From the NCBI GenBank assembly GCA_016718845.1, contig JADKCK010000001.1, forward strand, positions 186,001 to 250,000: a stretch of DNA of 64,000 nucleotides, written 5' to 3'. This DNA is from Sphingobacteriales bacterium (lineage in GTDB: Bacteria; Bacteroidota; Bacteroidia; Chitinophagales; UBA2359). The notes beneath the pieces were generated by a model that searched no databases, was not told the origin of the DNA, and saw nothing but the letters and a program-made list of their open reading frames with translations. This document shows, one piece after another, positions 43,143 through 52,882 of this stretch. A program made the position numbers and the translations under genes. The stretch's first letter is position 1, and each line of letters starts with the position of its first letter.

Positions 43143-43912
43143 TTTTTGTAAATTGTTGCAATTTGAATATTAGCACTTTCCTCCTCAATTTTGGCTAATT
43201 CATAAACCGTATTTTCGTGTTTAATTGATACAGATTTGATGCTTGGTAAAAAGGCAAGTGTGTAAGGAAGTGAAATATGCAAATCTTCAACCCCTACTTT
43301 TGCGACTTCATAACCTTCTTCTTCTAAGTTGTAGCAAAATGATGTATTAAAGGCTTTGGGGTTGTAATTAGATAATGGACTTTGGCTATCCAATGTATCA
43401 CGAACAATTATAGACTTATTTACACTTTCAATAATTTGTTCGGGTGTTCTACCACTTCTGTCTAATGGTAATATAAAGGTGCGGTAATCTAAATCAGGCT
43501 CTTTTACAACGCCTGAAACTTTTACTTTTTCAGAAAGTAAATGGGTTGTCAAAAAGCCTGTTCCAAATTTACCTGTTGTCTTAGGCTTTTCGTTTTCAGG
43601 ATTAGCGTTTCTTTCTTTTGTAGAAACCTGCTTTATTAAAAACGTAATATTGTCAACTGTAAACGGTTTTCCATTATGACTAAAAGAAACACTTTTTTGT
43701 ACTCCGTTGTCTTGAATAAATACTTCTGTTTCCACTTGTTGATTGTCAAAAGAAACGTCTTTTGCGTTTTGCAGCAATTCCCAAATCCACCTTCTTTGTG
43801 CATTTTCGTTTGCGTCTAAACGTAACTTGTCCATAAGGTCAAGAATTTTAGTCGCAATAAGCGAATTTAGGCTTTTTTTGTCTGACTGCTCAAATTTATC
43901 CTTGTAGTTCAT
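43118..43912 (-). CDS. Sacsin-like GHKL ATPase, fragment 1 (ATP-binding domain)
   Basis: The preferred start is the ATG at 43912. The Hsp90-like nucleotide pocket is complete: ELLQNAKD (E45, N49, D52) is the N box that binds magnesium, HNGKPFTVDNI (79-90) replaces the usual DxGxG as in sacsin relatives, and KTTGKFGTGFLTTHLLSE (111-128) is the G2 lid. FILPLDRSGRTPEQI and the following LPYTLAFLPSIKSVSIKHE continue the domain. The four fragments of this gene span 40851-43912, about 1020 residues. Eukaryotic sacsin joins such a domain to a C-terminal HEPN domain; here a HEPN-like domain is in the next gene. All three frame breaks lie in five-base T runs. Confidence 0.75.
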   Translation of the reverse strand: MNYKDKFEQSDKKSLNSLIATKILDLMDKLRLDANENAQRRWIWELLQNAKDVSFDNQQVETEVFIQDNGVQKSVSFSHNGKPFTVDNITFLIKQVSTKERNANPENEKPKTTGKFGTGFLTTHLLSEKVKVSGVVKEPDLDYRTFILPLDRSGRTPEQIIESVNKSIIVRDTLDSQSPLSNYNPKAFNTSFCYNLEEEGYEVAKVGVEDLHISLPYTLAFLPSIKSVSIKHENTVYELAKIEEESANIQIATIYKKCNLKPKR

Positions 43913-43942
43913 TCGTGTTTCTGTTTTTAAAATGGCATACAA

Positions 43943-44372
43943 CTCAGATACAAGTGTACATTATTTTCGAGTGGTTTGTTAAAAGTCACACAATCCTTTT
44001 TGTTGCCTTGCTTGTTGTTGTAGCTGCGGGTTTTGTTTTTGCTTGCTTATATTATTCCAAATTGCGTCTACGGCATAGCCGGTGGTCAGTCACATTAACA
44101 ACTGTCGTTGTTCTGCCTTGCAAAGATACAGTAAAAAAATGGAAACTAGGAAAAATTCTCAAAAAAAAGAAAAAAATAATTTTGCTTGATAAAAAATTGG
44201 GTATTCGTAATACGTAAGTTGTTGATTATCAACAGTTATTGCAAATGCTATTTTTTGATACTACATGAAGTTATATATCTATCATGCTTTTTTATAGTGC
44301 CGAAAAATTTAAAATCAACCTTCCAGTCAGAACTAATGAAATTTGTTAAAAATTAATCCCCCCAAAAAAAAC
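43943..44372. other. Right boundary of the accessory insert, no gene seen
   Basis: The 430 bases upstream of the ATPase gene hold no convincing coding frame. AACAACTGTCGTTGTT (about 44096-44112) is a small inverted repeat, and a purine-rich AAAAAAAAGAAAAAAA block lies near 44160. Promoter boxes for the minus strand are not clear. The block has a composition unlike the flanks and ends shortly before the terminator of the adhesin gene. Confidence 0.4.
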
Positions 44373-44429
44373 AAAAACCCTCCCCCCGCCATCAAGCTCA
44401 AAACTTGACAGCGGGGGGAGGGTTTTTTT
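44373..44429 (-). terminator. Terminator of the SprB-repeat adhesin gene
   Basis: AAACCCTCCCCCCGC and GCGGGGGGAGGGTTT form a 15-pair stem with an inner TCAAG/CTTGA helix. On the minus strand a T run (forward A run) follows. It is 10 bases from the adhesin stop codon. Confidence 0.9.
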
Positions 44430-44438
44430 GTCTACTGT

Positions 44439-47400
44439 TTATCGTATCAAGGTAATATTACCTTTGCTTGTTTCCTCTTTGTCGTCGGTATATGTAATTT
44501 GTAGGTAGTACACATACGTGCCAATTTCGCAAGGTTTGCTATCGTGTTCGCCGTTCCAGCCCACCGAGGGGGCACCTTCGTATTCGTATACCAACTGTCC
44601 CCAGCGGTTGTATACTGCCATGTAGATACTTTGCAGGTTAGTGCCTTTTACGCCAAAAAAGTCGTTAGTACCATCGTTGTTTGGCGAGAACGAGTTGGGT
44701 ATTAGCGTTAAATTGCCAATAGGCTGGGCAGTAACTGTTTGTTGGGCATTAGCTACACAACCATTTTCGTCGGTTGCTGTAAGCGTGTAGGTGGTGGTTT
44801 GTATTACATTATCGCTTACGGTGGTGCAAGCCGCATCGCCACAAATAACCGTGCTAGGCAACCAAGTATAGGTAGCAATATCGCCATTTGTTGACGAGGC
44901 AGTAGCTGTTAAACTAACCGCATTGCCCACCGTAACGCTGCTCGCCGATGCCGTAATGCTTGCCGTTACGGCTGCCACGTTGGTCGTAAAAGTAGTATCG
45001 TACACACAAGCACCATTGGTTAAGTTATACGTTAAAGTAGCCAAACCAGTGCCTGCCGTTGCGGGGCTAAACGTATTATCTGCCATGCCGTTGCCGCTCC
45101 ATGTGCCACCTGCGGGTGTAATGTTTAACGCCACTGGGGCATCTTCTAGGCAATAAACAGTTGCTAAGTTATCTAACACAAATGCTACTGGGTCGCAAAC
45201 CGTAACGCCTGTGGTGCAAGTTTGGGTAGCTGCTGTGCTGTTTCCACACTCGGCAGCACCTATCACGGTAACACTAATGCTTACTTCTTGCCCTTCGGAT
45301 AAACCATTTACGGTAAAAGTAGTGGTATTACCCACATCTTGCGCCGCACCGCCATCTACCGCCACACTATACGAAACCGCACCTGCCACTGCCGTCCAAT
45401 CAAAGGTTAGGCTGTTGGTGTTGGGTTCGCCGCAGCTAACTACGGTAGGTGCTATCGAGCCAACAACCGTAGCTGTGGCAGTAGCCGTACAGCCGCTGGC
45501 ATCGGTTACAGTTACGGTATAACTACCGGGCAATAAGTTGGTAGCCGTTTGTGTAGCTTGTGCAGGTGTGGTGTTCCAAGCAAAACTATATGGGGTAGCG
45601 CCGCCTGTGGCATCGGCACTAACACTACCTTCGGGAGTGGCACAAGCAGCCGTGCCGTTGGTGGTGGTGGCATTGGGTCCGTCGGCATTATCTACCGCCA
45701 CACTTAATGTTGCCGAGCAAGTATTGGCATCGGTTGCCGTAACGGTGTAGGTGCCTGCCGCCAAGTTGGTAGCCGTTGCCGCTGTTTGTGCAGGCGTGGT
45801 ACTCCATGTGTAACTAACAGGGTTGGTGGCATTGGCAACCGTAACAGCAGCACTACCATTTGTTTGCCCGCAGTTGGCGTTGGTTATAGTACCTTCGGTT
45901 AGGGTGATGGGGGTACTTGTCAATACATCAAACTCGGCAGTTTGTGTACAGGCTGTTGCATCGGTAATGGTTACTGTATAACTACCCGCCGCCACGTTTG
46001 TTGGGTTGTCGGTGCTAAGTGTTGCATCGTTCCAGGTATAAGTTAAGCCTGTGCCAGTAGCTGTAACGGTAATTTCGCCATTGGCTAAACCGCAAGTAGT
46101 GTTTTGTACCGTGCCATCTACATTGGTAATGCCACCTTGACAAACCACCGTAGCTGTTTGTGTGGCAGTGCATCCACCTGCATCGGTAACTGTTACTTCG
46201 TAAGTGCCACAAGCCAAATTACTAATGTTTTGGGTGATGGCTGCATTGCTCCACACAAAACTTGGCGATGCACCTGCGTTGGTGGTGCTAATGGTAATAG
46301 CTCCATTATCTAAACCACAAGTGGCGGGTGTTAGCAAATCAACGGTTATGGTAGGGGCAGGCAATAAGATAATGTCGTTGCCTTGTGTTATGCTACAGCC
46401 GTTGGCATCGGTAACAGTTACTACATAATTGCCCGGTGCTAGGTTAGCCGCCGTAGGGGTGTTGTTGCCGGCATTGTTCGACCAAGTATAGTTGTAAGGC
46501 GTTGCTCCGCCCGATATGCTAACCGTAATACTTCCGTTAGATTGGCTGCACGATGCCTCAACAACCACCGTGTTATCAATAGCGGGTCCGTTGCTGTTGT
46601 TAATCACCACATCAACCGTTGCCGAGCAGTTGTTGCCATCGGTAACGGTTACTACATAGCTACCCGCAGGCAAGGTGTTAAGCGATGCCGCATTGTCGTT
46701 GCTTAATGCAAACGACCAATCGTAGCTATAATTACCTGCACCGCCATTGGCTTGTATCGTAGCCGAGCCATTGGCAGCACCACAAGCGGCATCGGTAGGC
46801 ACGCCCACCAAAGTAGCTGTTGGGGCATTGCTGTTGTTTATGGTTACAGCTAAGGTGTTGGTACAAGCATTGCCATCGGTAACGGTAACAATATAATTGC
46901 CCGCCAAAAGGTTAGATGCACTAGCACTTGATTGCGGCGGTATGGTGTTCCACGAGTAGGTATAGTTGGGTATGCCGCCACTTGGTGTTACGGTAACAAA
47001 GCCATTTCCTTGTCCGCAATTATCTGCCAAAATAGTAGTTACGGCTAAGGTAGGTGCGGGCGTATCGTTAATAGTTATGGTTTCAACGGCTTGGCAACCT
47101 GTTGCGTCGCTTACGGTTACGGCATAAGTATTGGGCAATAAGTTGGCTACGCTGCCATCGGTATCAGCAATACCATTCGACCAAGCATAGCTCAACACGC
47201 CCGTACCGCCACTTGCCGATACGTTAATACTGCCGTTTGCTGCCGTACAAGTAGCATCGGTAACACTATTTACGGTAATAGTAGGTGCGCCCACATTGCC
47301 AACCGCTAAGGTGATGGTTTCGGTACAAGCGTTGGCATCGGTAACAGTGGCTGTGTAGCTACCTGCCGCTAAATTGGTGGCAGTGGCAGTATTTTGTGCA

Positions 47401-50039
47401 GGTGTTGTGCTCCATAAATAGTTTATGGGCGATGTGCCACCCGTTGTTATCACTTGTAAACTTCCGTTCGATGCGTTGCAGGTGGCATCAACCACTGTGC
47501 CTGCGCTTAAAGTGGCACCGGGCGTATCTGTTAAAACAAGCGTTTGTTCAACGGTGCAGTTATTGGCATCGGTAACGGTTACGCTATAAATGCCGTCGTC
47601 TAACAAGGTAGCAATGGCATTGTTTAGTTGCAAATCGTGCGACCAAGCATAATTATATGGTGCAGTACCGCCACTTGCCGATATTTCAATTTGTCCGTTA
47701 TTGTTGTTACAGGTAGTATTGGTTGGGGTTGCAAAATCTACCACAACACCCGCTATATCGCCCACTGTAGCTTGTGCCGTTGATGAGCATCCGCTACCAT
47801 CGGTAACTGTAATATTGTATATGCCAGCAGCCAAACCCACCGCCGATGCACTACTCGATACATTGGGCGACCAAATGTAGGTATTTGAACCCGAGCCACC
47901 AACAACATTAGTGCTGATACTGCCTGTACTTTGTCCACAAGTAGCATCGCCAACACTTTGTATGGTTAAAGTAGGTGCTGCTGCGTTGCTAAGCGCAATT
48001 ATCTCCGAGTCGGTACAGCCATTAGAGTCCGATACATTAACGGTATAAGTGCCTGCTGCCAAGTTTATTGCCGTCGAGCCTGTGCTGTTTGTGCCTATCC
48101 AAGTGTAGGTAATAACACCTGTTCCGCCCGATACACTTACGGCAATATTGCCATTGGCGTTGCCACAACTTTCGTTGGTGGTGCTTGTTACCGATAGGCT
48201 TGGAGCCAACGAATTGGCAAGTGTAACCGATTCTGTGTCGCTACAGCCATTGGCATCGCTAACAGTTAGTGTGTATGTTCCGGCACCCAAAGCAGTAGCT
48301 ATGTTAGTGGTAGATGCACTACCCGCCCATGTGTAGGTTACGCCCGCAATAGATGCAAAAGTAATGCTACCGGTGTTACTACCGCAATTGGGTTGCACAA
48401 CAGTAGGTGCAGCAAGTGTTGGTCCCGACGAGTTAGTGATGTTTATGGTTTCGGTATCTGTACAACCATTGCTATCTGTAACTGTTACATTATAGCTAGC
48501 TGCTGCCACATTAGTAGCCGTATTGCTTGTTGATACACTGGGGAACCAAGCGTAAGTATAACCTAGACCACTACCACCCGATGCCGATAAGGTAATGCTG
48601 CCATTTGCTTGTCCGCAGTTGGCATTGCTGGTATTAACAATAGCTATTGTTGGCGATGCGTTGCTGCCAACTACCGCCGAGCTAGTAGCCGAGCAACCTT
48701 GTGTGTCGGATACCGTTACATTATAAGTACCTGCATTTAGGTTATTTAGCGTTCCGCTGATGCCCACATTGGGTAGCCAGGTATAGCTAAACAAACCGTT
48801 TCCGCCCGATGCTACTAAGTTAATAGAGCCATTGGCTTGCCCACAACTAGCATTAGTTACGGTTGGGGTATTAATAGTTATTGCCGCCGATTGTGTAATG
48901 GTTAAACTAGTGGTGGTTGTACAGCCAATGCCATCAGTTACAGTTACCGTATAGGTATTGGCAGATAAAGTAGTTGGGTTGGGTATGGTGTATCCACCCG
49001 AACTCCAAGCATAACTAAACGGAGCCGAACCGCCATTTACGGTAATAGTAGCTGCACCGTTGGTTTGCCCACAAGTGGCATTTTGTTGGTTAGTTACGGT
49101 AAGTGTTGCCCCCTGCGAGTCGGTGATGGTTACCGTATAAATATCCGAGCAGTTGTTGCTATCGCTAATATTAAGGGTATACTCGCCTGCCGATACGTTG
49201 GTAATAGCAGGGGTGATGTTGCCCGGAAACTCGGACCAAGCATAGCTATAAGGTGGTTGTCCGCCCGACGCATCGAAGGAGGCTGCACCATTAGCTTGCC
49301 CGCAAGTAGTATTAGTTTGGCTAAGTAACGACAATTGCGGGGCTCCATCGTTGCTAATATTAAACGATGTGGTGGCATTACAGCCATTATCGTCGGTGGC
49401 AGTTACGTTGTACGAGCCTGCTGGGTAGCCAATAGCTTGGTCTGATGTACTGGGGTTATTCTCCCAAGTATACACATAAGGTGCAGTGCCATTGGTAACG
49501 GTGCCTGTAGCAAATCCGTTGCTTTGCCCGCAAGTAGCGTTATTGGTAGAAATACTTACTAGTAATTGCACAGGGTCGGTAAGGGTAGCGGTAGCGGTAC
49601 CTGTGCAACCGTTGCTGTCGGTAATTACCACTGTGTATACTACTGTGGCGGCTAAGTTGTTGGCGGTGGCGGTACTTTGGGTAGGGCTGGTATCCCACAA
49701 AAAAGTATAACCTGTATTGCTTCCGCCATTAGGCGTTACAGTAGCGGTGCCATTGGTGTTGCCAAAACAACTTGGCGATGTGTTGGTGGTAGTACCCGTA
49801 ACGGCTGTAGGTTGCGTAATGGTAACACTTGCTGTTGAGGGGCAACCCGCACTATCGCTAACAGTAACGGTATAAGTACCTACTGCCAAATTGGTAGCCG
49901 TAGCTGCATTTTGCGGTGGCACGGTGTTCCACACATAATTAAAGTTTCCAATTCCGCCCGCTGCTGTTACGGTGGCACTTGCGTTTGTACCAGCATTGCA
50001 CAATAAGTTTGTTTGTGCAGATATGGTAGCTGTTACAGC
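44439..50039 (-). CDS. SprB-repeat adhesin, C-terminal fragment with T9SS type B sorting domain
   Basis: This 1866-residue part begins VTATISAQTNLLCNAG and carries about 20 SprB repeats, each of 70-80 residues, with the pattern C-G-x-x-NG-S-I-T-V-x-GG-x-Y-x-Y-x-W and ending GTYTVTVTDxNGC. The last 250 residues differ: a fibronectin-like region (SLTFDWTAVAGAVSYSVAVDGG), PAGGTWSGNGMADNTFSPATAG, and the type B domain LIPNSFSPNNDGTNDFFGVKG...VYNRWGQLVYE...KGNITLIR. SprB is a mobile cell-surface adhesin in gliding bacteria, exported by the T9SS with PorP/SprF proteins. The repeats are rich in Thr, Asn and Gly, with similar DNA in neighbouring units. The frame joins the upstream fragment at about 50039. 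Confidence 0.85.
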   Translation of the reverse strand, partial: AVTATISAQTNLLCNAGTNASATVTAAGGIGNFNYVWNTVPPQNAATATNLAVGTYTVTVSDSAGCPSTASVTITQPTAVTGTTTNTSPSCFGNTNGTATVTPNGGSNTGYTFLWDTSPTQSTATANNLAATVVYTVVITDSNGCTGTATATLTDPVQLLVSISTNNATCGQSNGFATGTVTNGTAPYVYTWENNPSTSDQAIGYPAGSYNVTATDDNGCNATTSFNISNDGAPQLSLLSQTNTTCGQANGAASFDASGGQPPYSYAWSEFPGNITPAITNVSAGEYTLNISDSNNCSDIYTVTITDSQGATLTVTNQQNATCGQTNGAATITVNGGSAPFSYAWSSGGYTIPNPTTLSANTYTVTVTDGIGCTTTTSLTITQSAAITINTPTVTNASCGQANGSINLVASGGNGLFSYTWLPNVGISGTLNNLNAGTYNVTVSDTQGCSATSSAVVGSNASPTIAIVNTSNANCGQANGSITLSASGGSGLGYTYAWFPSVSTSNTATNVAAASYNVTVTDSNGCTDTETINITNSSGPTLAAPTVVQPNCGSNTGSITFASIAGVTYTWAGSASTTNIATALGAGTYTLTVSDANGCSDTESVTLANSLAPSLSVTSTTNESCGNANGNIAVSVSGGTGVITYTWIGTNSTGSTAINLAAGTYTVNVSDSNGCTDSEIIALSNAAAPTLTIQSVGDATCGQSTGSISTNVVGGSGSNTYIWSPNVSSSASAVGLAAGIYNITVTDGSGCSSTAQATVGDIAGVVVDFATPTNTTCNNNNGQIEISASGGTAPYNYAWSHDLQLNNAIATLLDDGIYSVTVTDANNCTVEQTLVLTDTPGATLSAGTVVDATCNASNGSLQVITTGGTSPINYLWSTTPAQNTATATNLAAGSYTATVTDANACTETITLAVGNVGAPTITVNSVTDATCTAANGSINVSASGGTGVLSYAWSNGIADTDGSVANLLPNTYAVTVSDATGCQAVETITINDTPAPTLAVTTILADNCGQGNGFVTVTPSGGIPNYTYSWNTIPPQSSASASNLLAGNYIVTVTDGNACTNTLAVTINNSNAPTATLVGVPTDAACGAANGSATIQANGGAGNYSYDWSFALSNDNAASLNTLPAGSYVVTVTDGNNCSATVDVVINNSNGPAIDNTVVVEASCSQSNGSITVSISGGATPYNYTWSNNAGNNTPTAANLAPGNYVVTVTDANGCSITQGNDIILLPAPTITVDLLTPATCGLDNGAITISTTNAGASPSFVWSNAAITQNISNLACGTYEVTVTDAGGCTATQTATVVCQGGITNVDGTVQNTTCGLANGEITVTATGTGLTYTWNDATLSTDNPTNVAAGSYTVTITDATACTQTAEFDVLTSTPITLTEGTITNANCGQTNGSAAVTVANATNPVSYTWSTTPAQTAATATNLAAGTYTVTATDANTCSATLSVAVDNADGPNATTTNGTAACATPEGSVSADATGGATPYSFAWNTTPAQATQTATNLLPGSYTVTVTDASGCTATATATVVGSIAPTVVSCGEPNTNSLTFDWTAVAGAVSYSVAVDGGAAQDVGNTTTFTVNGLSEGQEVSISVTVIGAAECGNSTAATQTCTTGVTVCDPVAFVLDNLATVYCLEDAPVALNITPAGGTWSGNGMADNTFSPATAGTGLATLTYNLTNGACVYDTTFTTNVAAVTASITASASSVTVGNAVSLTATASSTNGDIATYTWLPSTVICGDAACTTVSDNVIQTTTYTLTATDENGCVANAQQTVTAQPIGNLTLIPNSFSPNNDGTNDFFGVKGTNLQSIYMAVYNRWGQLVYEYEGAPSVGWNGEHDSKPCEIGTYVYYLQITYTDDKEETSKGNITLIR

Positions 50040-52468
50040 CTATTTTGGTCAATAAAGGTATCGGCAGTAGCCGTACAACCACCTGCATCGGTAATGGTTA
50101 CGGTATAGGCACCCGAAAGAATATTATTGGCTGTTATGGTGTTTTGAGCAGGTACGGTGTTCCATGCATAGATATAGGGTGTTGTGCCACCTGTGGCTGC
50201 TGCCGTAACATAAGCATCGCTTAAACCAAAGCAAGTTGGATTGTCTGAGTCGATGATTTGGGCTACTAAAGGTGCAGGTTGCGTAAGGGTTACATTGGCA
50301 GTAGCCGAACAACCATTGCCATCGGTAACGGTTACGGTATATAGGGTAGCAGCTTGTAGGTTGGTAGCTGTTTGGGTATTTTGTGCAGGTGTGGTACTCC
50401 AGTTGTAACTATACACACCATTACCACCTGTGGCGGCTACTGTTGCCGAGCCTATGCCGCCATTACAAGCGGGGTTGTTGGCGGTAATATTAGCGCCCAT
50501 AGCAGCAGGGTTGGTAAGCGTTACCGATGCGGTGGTTAAGCATCCGCCAGCAGCGGTTACTGTAACTACATAAGCAATACCCGACGATAAATTAGTGGCT
50601 GTTTGGGCAGTTTGTTGGGGTGCTGTGTTCCATGTGTATCCAAACGGAGCCGCGCCGCCAACTGTATTAACCGTAGCCGAACCATTGTTGCCGCCATTAC
50701 AAAGCGGTGGTATTGGTGCAATGCTTGCTGTAAAGGGAGCACCCGGTGCAACAACAACCGTAGCTGTTCTTGAGCAGCCCCCGTTGGTAACAGTTACCGT
50801 ATAAGTACCCGATGTTAAACCAGTAGCTACATCGGTGGTTTGTTGTGGGGTGGTACTCCAAGCGTAAGTATAGGTAGGTGTTGCTCCGTTAGATGCTACA
50901 ACTGTTGCCGTACCAGTGTTGCCCCCCACACATGATGGTGGAGTTGCTGACATACTAGTAACAATGGCTTGCGGACTGGCAAGCACTACACTTGCCGTTG
51001 CCGAACACGAACCGCTTGTGCTGCTTACCGTTACGGTATAAGTACCGGCAGGTACATTGGGCACGCTTTGTGTATTTGAGATGGGGTTGGTGTTCCATGT
51101 ATAGTTGTAAGTGCCTGTTGGCACAGCTACTGTTAGGCTACCAGTATTGGTATTTGCACATGCGGGTGGTGTGCCACTTGCGCTAATACTTAGGTTGGCG
51201 TTATTGGTTAGTGTATACGAGGTAGTAGTACTGCATCCGCCACTAGTAATGGTTACAGTATAAGTGCCTGCTGTTAGGTTGGTGCGGGTGGGTGTATTAG
51301 GTGGTGTGGCAGCAGGTGTCCAAGCGTAGGTATAAGTAGCCGCTCCGCCTGTTGGAGCAAGCGAGATACTACCATTGTTTAAACCACAACTTGGATTAAG
51401 TACGGTAGCATTGGGGTTGATATCTATTATATTAACATCCCAAGTGTCGGGTGCCGATGTACAGTTGCCATTGGCAATAATAACTACTTGGTATGTTCCT
51501 TCTTCGGCGATGGTGGCATTTGGTATCTGAACGTTGTTAAATTGGTTGGTAGAATAGAAAAATCCGTTAGGTCCCGTCCACTCATAAACCACACTTGCCG
51601 ATGGTGGTACTAAGGTATTGGCAATCATGGTGATAGTACCGCCTGGGCATACATTTGCGGTGCCATTTACGTTAACAGCGGGTTGCCCCGCAAATATATT
51701 GATGGTAACAGGTGGTGATATACAACCGTTTGAGGTGACAACCAAGGTATAGTTACCTGCATTGGCATCGGTTACATTGGGTATGGTAATGTTTTGTTGG
51801 GTAGAGCTAAAACCATTGGGGCCTGTCCATTGATAGGTTTCGTCGGTGGCACCGGGTAGGTCGTTGCCGTATAACTCTAAGGTACCCCCCGTGCAAACAG
51901 GCGAGTTAGAACTTGGCGCTGCATCAACCGTTGAGCAAGGGTTGGTAGTGGTGCAACTGGTAGTGCCAACTGTGCCTGTAACATCCTCGACCCTAATGGT
52001 GGTAGGCTGATTACTAAAGTTGGTAATAATCATGATGTACACCTGCCCGATTTGTGCAGTGGCTGGGATGTTGATAAATTCGGTTGCTGCCGCGCTGTAG
52101 CTGCAATCAATGGGGGCAGGTAAACTTCCGCAGGCGTTGATAGCTGTTGCTACACTAGGAAAGGGTCCCCACAGGGCAAAGTCAATATCAAAGTTGCCCG
52201 AATTAGAGGCTTGTATATTAATGGCTCCGTTGCTTGCCATTTCTACAAAATACCAAGCTGGGTTGGGTTGGCTGCCCAAACAGCCATAGTTATTGCCCGG
52301 TTCGGCAACGCCTGCACCCGTTGATGCCGGAAATGTGGCATCGGGACCGGGCTGATTGACAATGCAAAATGGGTCGGCACCTGCACATAGCGAGCTTTGT
52401 GCCCGAGCATCTTGATACACAAAAAAAGAAAAAAGAAAAGCAAAGTGAACGAGTAAAATTTGCTTCAT
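50033..52468 (-). CDS. SprB-repeat adhesin, N-terminal fragment
   Basis: The ATG at 52468 opens a signal peptide (MKQILLVHFAFLFSFFVYQDARAQ) and a 120-residue domain (AWYFVEMASNGAINIQASNSGNFDIDFALWGPF, IMIITNFSNQPTTIRVEDV) seen at the N-terminus of many T9SS surface proteins. Two Ig/PKD-like modules follow (YQWTGPNGFSST, YEWTGPNGFFYSTNQ), then about six SprB repeats to residue 800. The frame is lost after FIDQNRL; adding one base at 50039-50040 joins it as FIDQNR-AVTATISAQTNLL. The complete protein would be about 2676 residues. A minus-strand TAACTTTG box lies at 52636-52629. Confidence 0.85.
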   Translation of the reverse strand: MKQILLVHFAFLFSFFVYQDARAQSSLCAGADPFCIVNQPGPDATFPASTGAGVAEPGNNYGCLGSQPNPAWYFVEMASNGAINIQASNSGNFDIDFALWGPFPSVATAINACGSLPAPIDCSYSAAATEFINIPATAQIGQVYIMIITNFSNQPTTIRVEDVTGTVGTTSCTTTNPCSTVDAAPSSNSPVCTGGTLELYGNDLPGATDETYQWTGPNGFSSTQQNITIPNVTDANAGNYTLVVTSNGCISPPVTINIFAGQPAVNVNGTANVCPGGTITMIANTLVPPSASVVYEWTGPNGFFYSTNQFNNVQIPNATIAEEGTYQVVIIANGNCTSAPDTWDVNIIDINPNATVLNPSCGLNNGSISLAPTGGAATYTYAWTPAATPPNTPTRTNLTAGTYTVTITSGGCSTTTSYTLTNNANLSISASGTPPACANTNTGSLTVAVPTGTYNYTWNTNPISNTQSVPNVPAGTYTVTVSSTSGSCSATASVVLASPQAIVTSMSATPPSCVGGNTGTATVVASNGATPTYTYAWSTTPQQTTDVATGLTSGTYTVTVTNGGCSRTATVVVAPGAPFTASIAPIPPLCNGGNNGSATVNTVGGAAPFGYTWNTAPQQTAQTATNLSSGIAYVVTVTAAGGCLTTASVTLTNPAAMGANITANNPACNGGIGSATVAATGGNGVYSYNWSTTPAQNTQTATNLQAATLYTVTVTDGNGCSATANVTLTQPAPLVAQIIDSDNPTCFGLSDAYVTAAATGGTTPYIYAWNTVPAQNTITANNILSGAYTVTITDAGGCTATADTFIDQNRL

Positions 52469-52628
52469 GGCTTTTTATTAAAGTTAAAAATTTAGCGTTA
52501 TTTTCGAGTAATTATAGGTAAAACAATGTTAGTAAATATTATTGGCTATATAAACAAAAAGGACGATTTTTTAGGGTAACAATATAGTTTTGAGTAACCT
52601 TTACGGAACAACTTGGGTAAATTCGACA

Positions 52629-52636
52629 CAAAGTTA
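52629..52636 (-). promoter_or_regulatory. -7 box TAACTTTG upstream of the adhesin gene
   Basis: On the minus strand the octamer fits TAnnTTTG and would give a leader of about 155 bases, in line with other surface protein genes here. The -33 element is not clear. Confidence 0.4.
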
Positions 52637-52783
52637 GCTTATTTTTAACAAAATGTTAAACATTATGACGTTTTTTATTGTGTACTGGTTGCATCGTTGC
52701 TAATTGATAGTAAGAAGAAGGGTAAAACGGTGTTATTTTCTTTCAAATTTAGGGCTAATCATCTTACAAAACAAAAAAATAGC

Positions 52784-52791
52784 TACCTTTG
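52784..52791 (+). promoter_or_regulatory. -7 box TACCTTTG upstream of the M1 aminopeptidase gene
   Basis: The octamer matches TAnnTTTG and lies 92 bases before the ATG at 52883. The two boxes at 52629 and 52784 explain the divergent spacer, which otherwise holds no gene. Confidence 0.4.
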
Positions 52792-52882
52792 AGGTGTTAA
52801 GTAATGAGTAGTTGATGATGCATTTTATTAAATATTATTTATAAATTAAGCAATTCCTGTTTTCTTAAAATCAATAACCATC

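Noticed and set aside
43915..44217. Plus-strand open frame of 100 residues with a hydrophobic segment at the right of the accessory insert
   Set aside because: It overlaps the ATPase start on the other strand, ends in a lysine homopolymer, and resembles no family.
39855..44430. Integrative element with an integrase
   Set aside because: The insert has no recombinase, transposase or clear terminal repeat; only composition and context suggest transfer.
49065..49387. Antisense frames inside the SprB-repeat adhesin
   Set aside because: They arise from repeated Thr/Gly codons read backwards; the adhesin frame is strongly supported by its repeat pattern.
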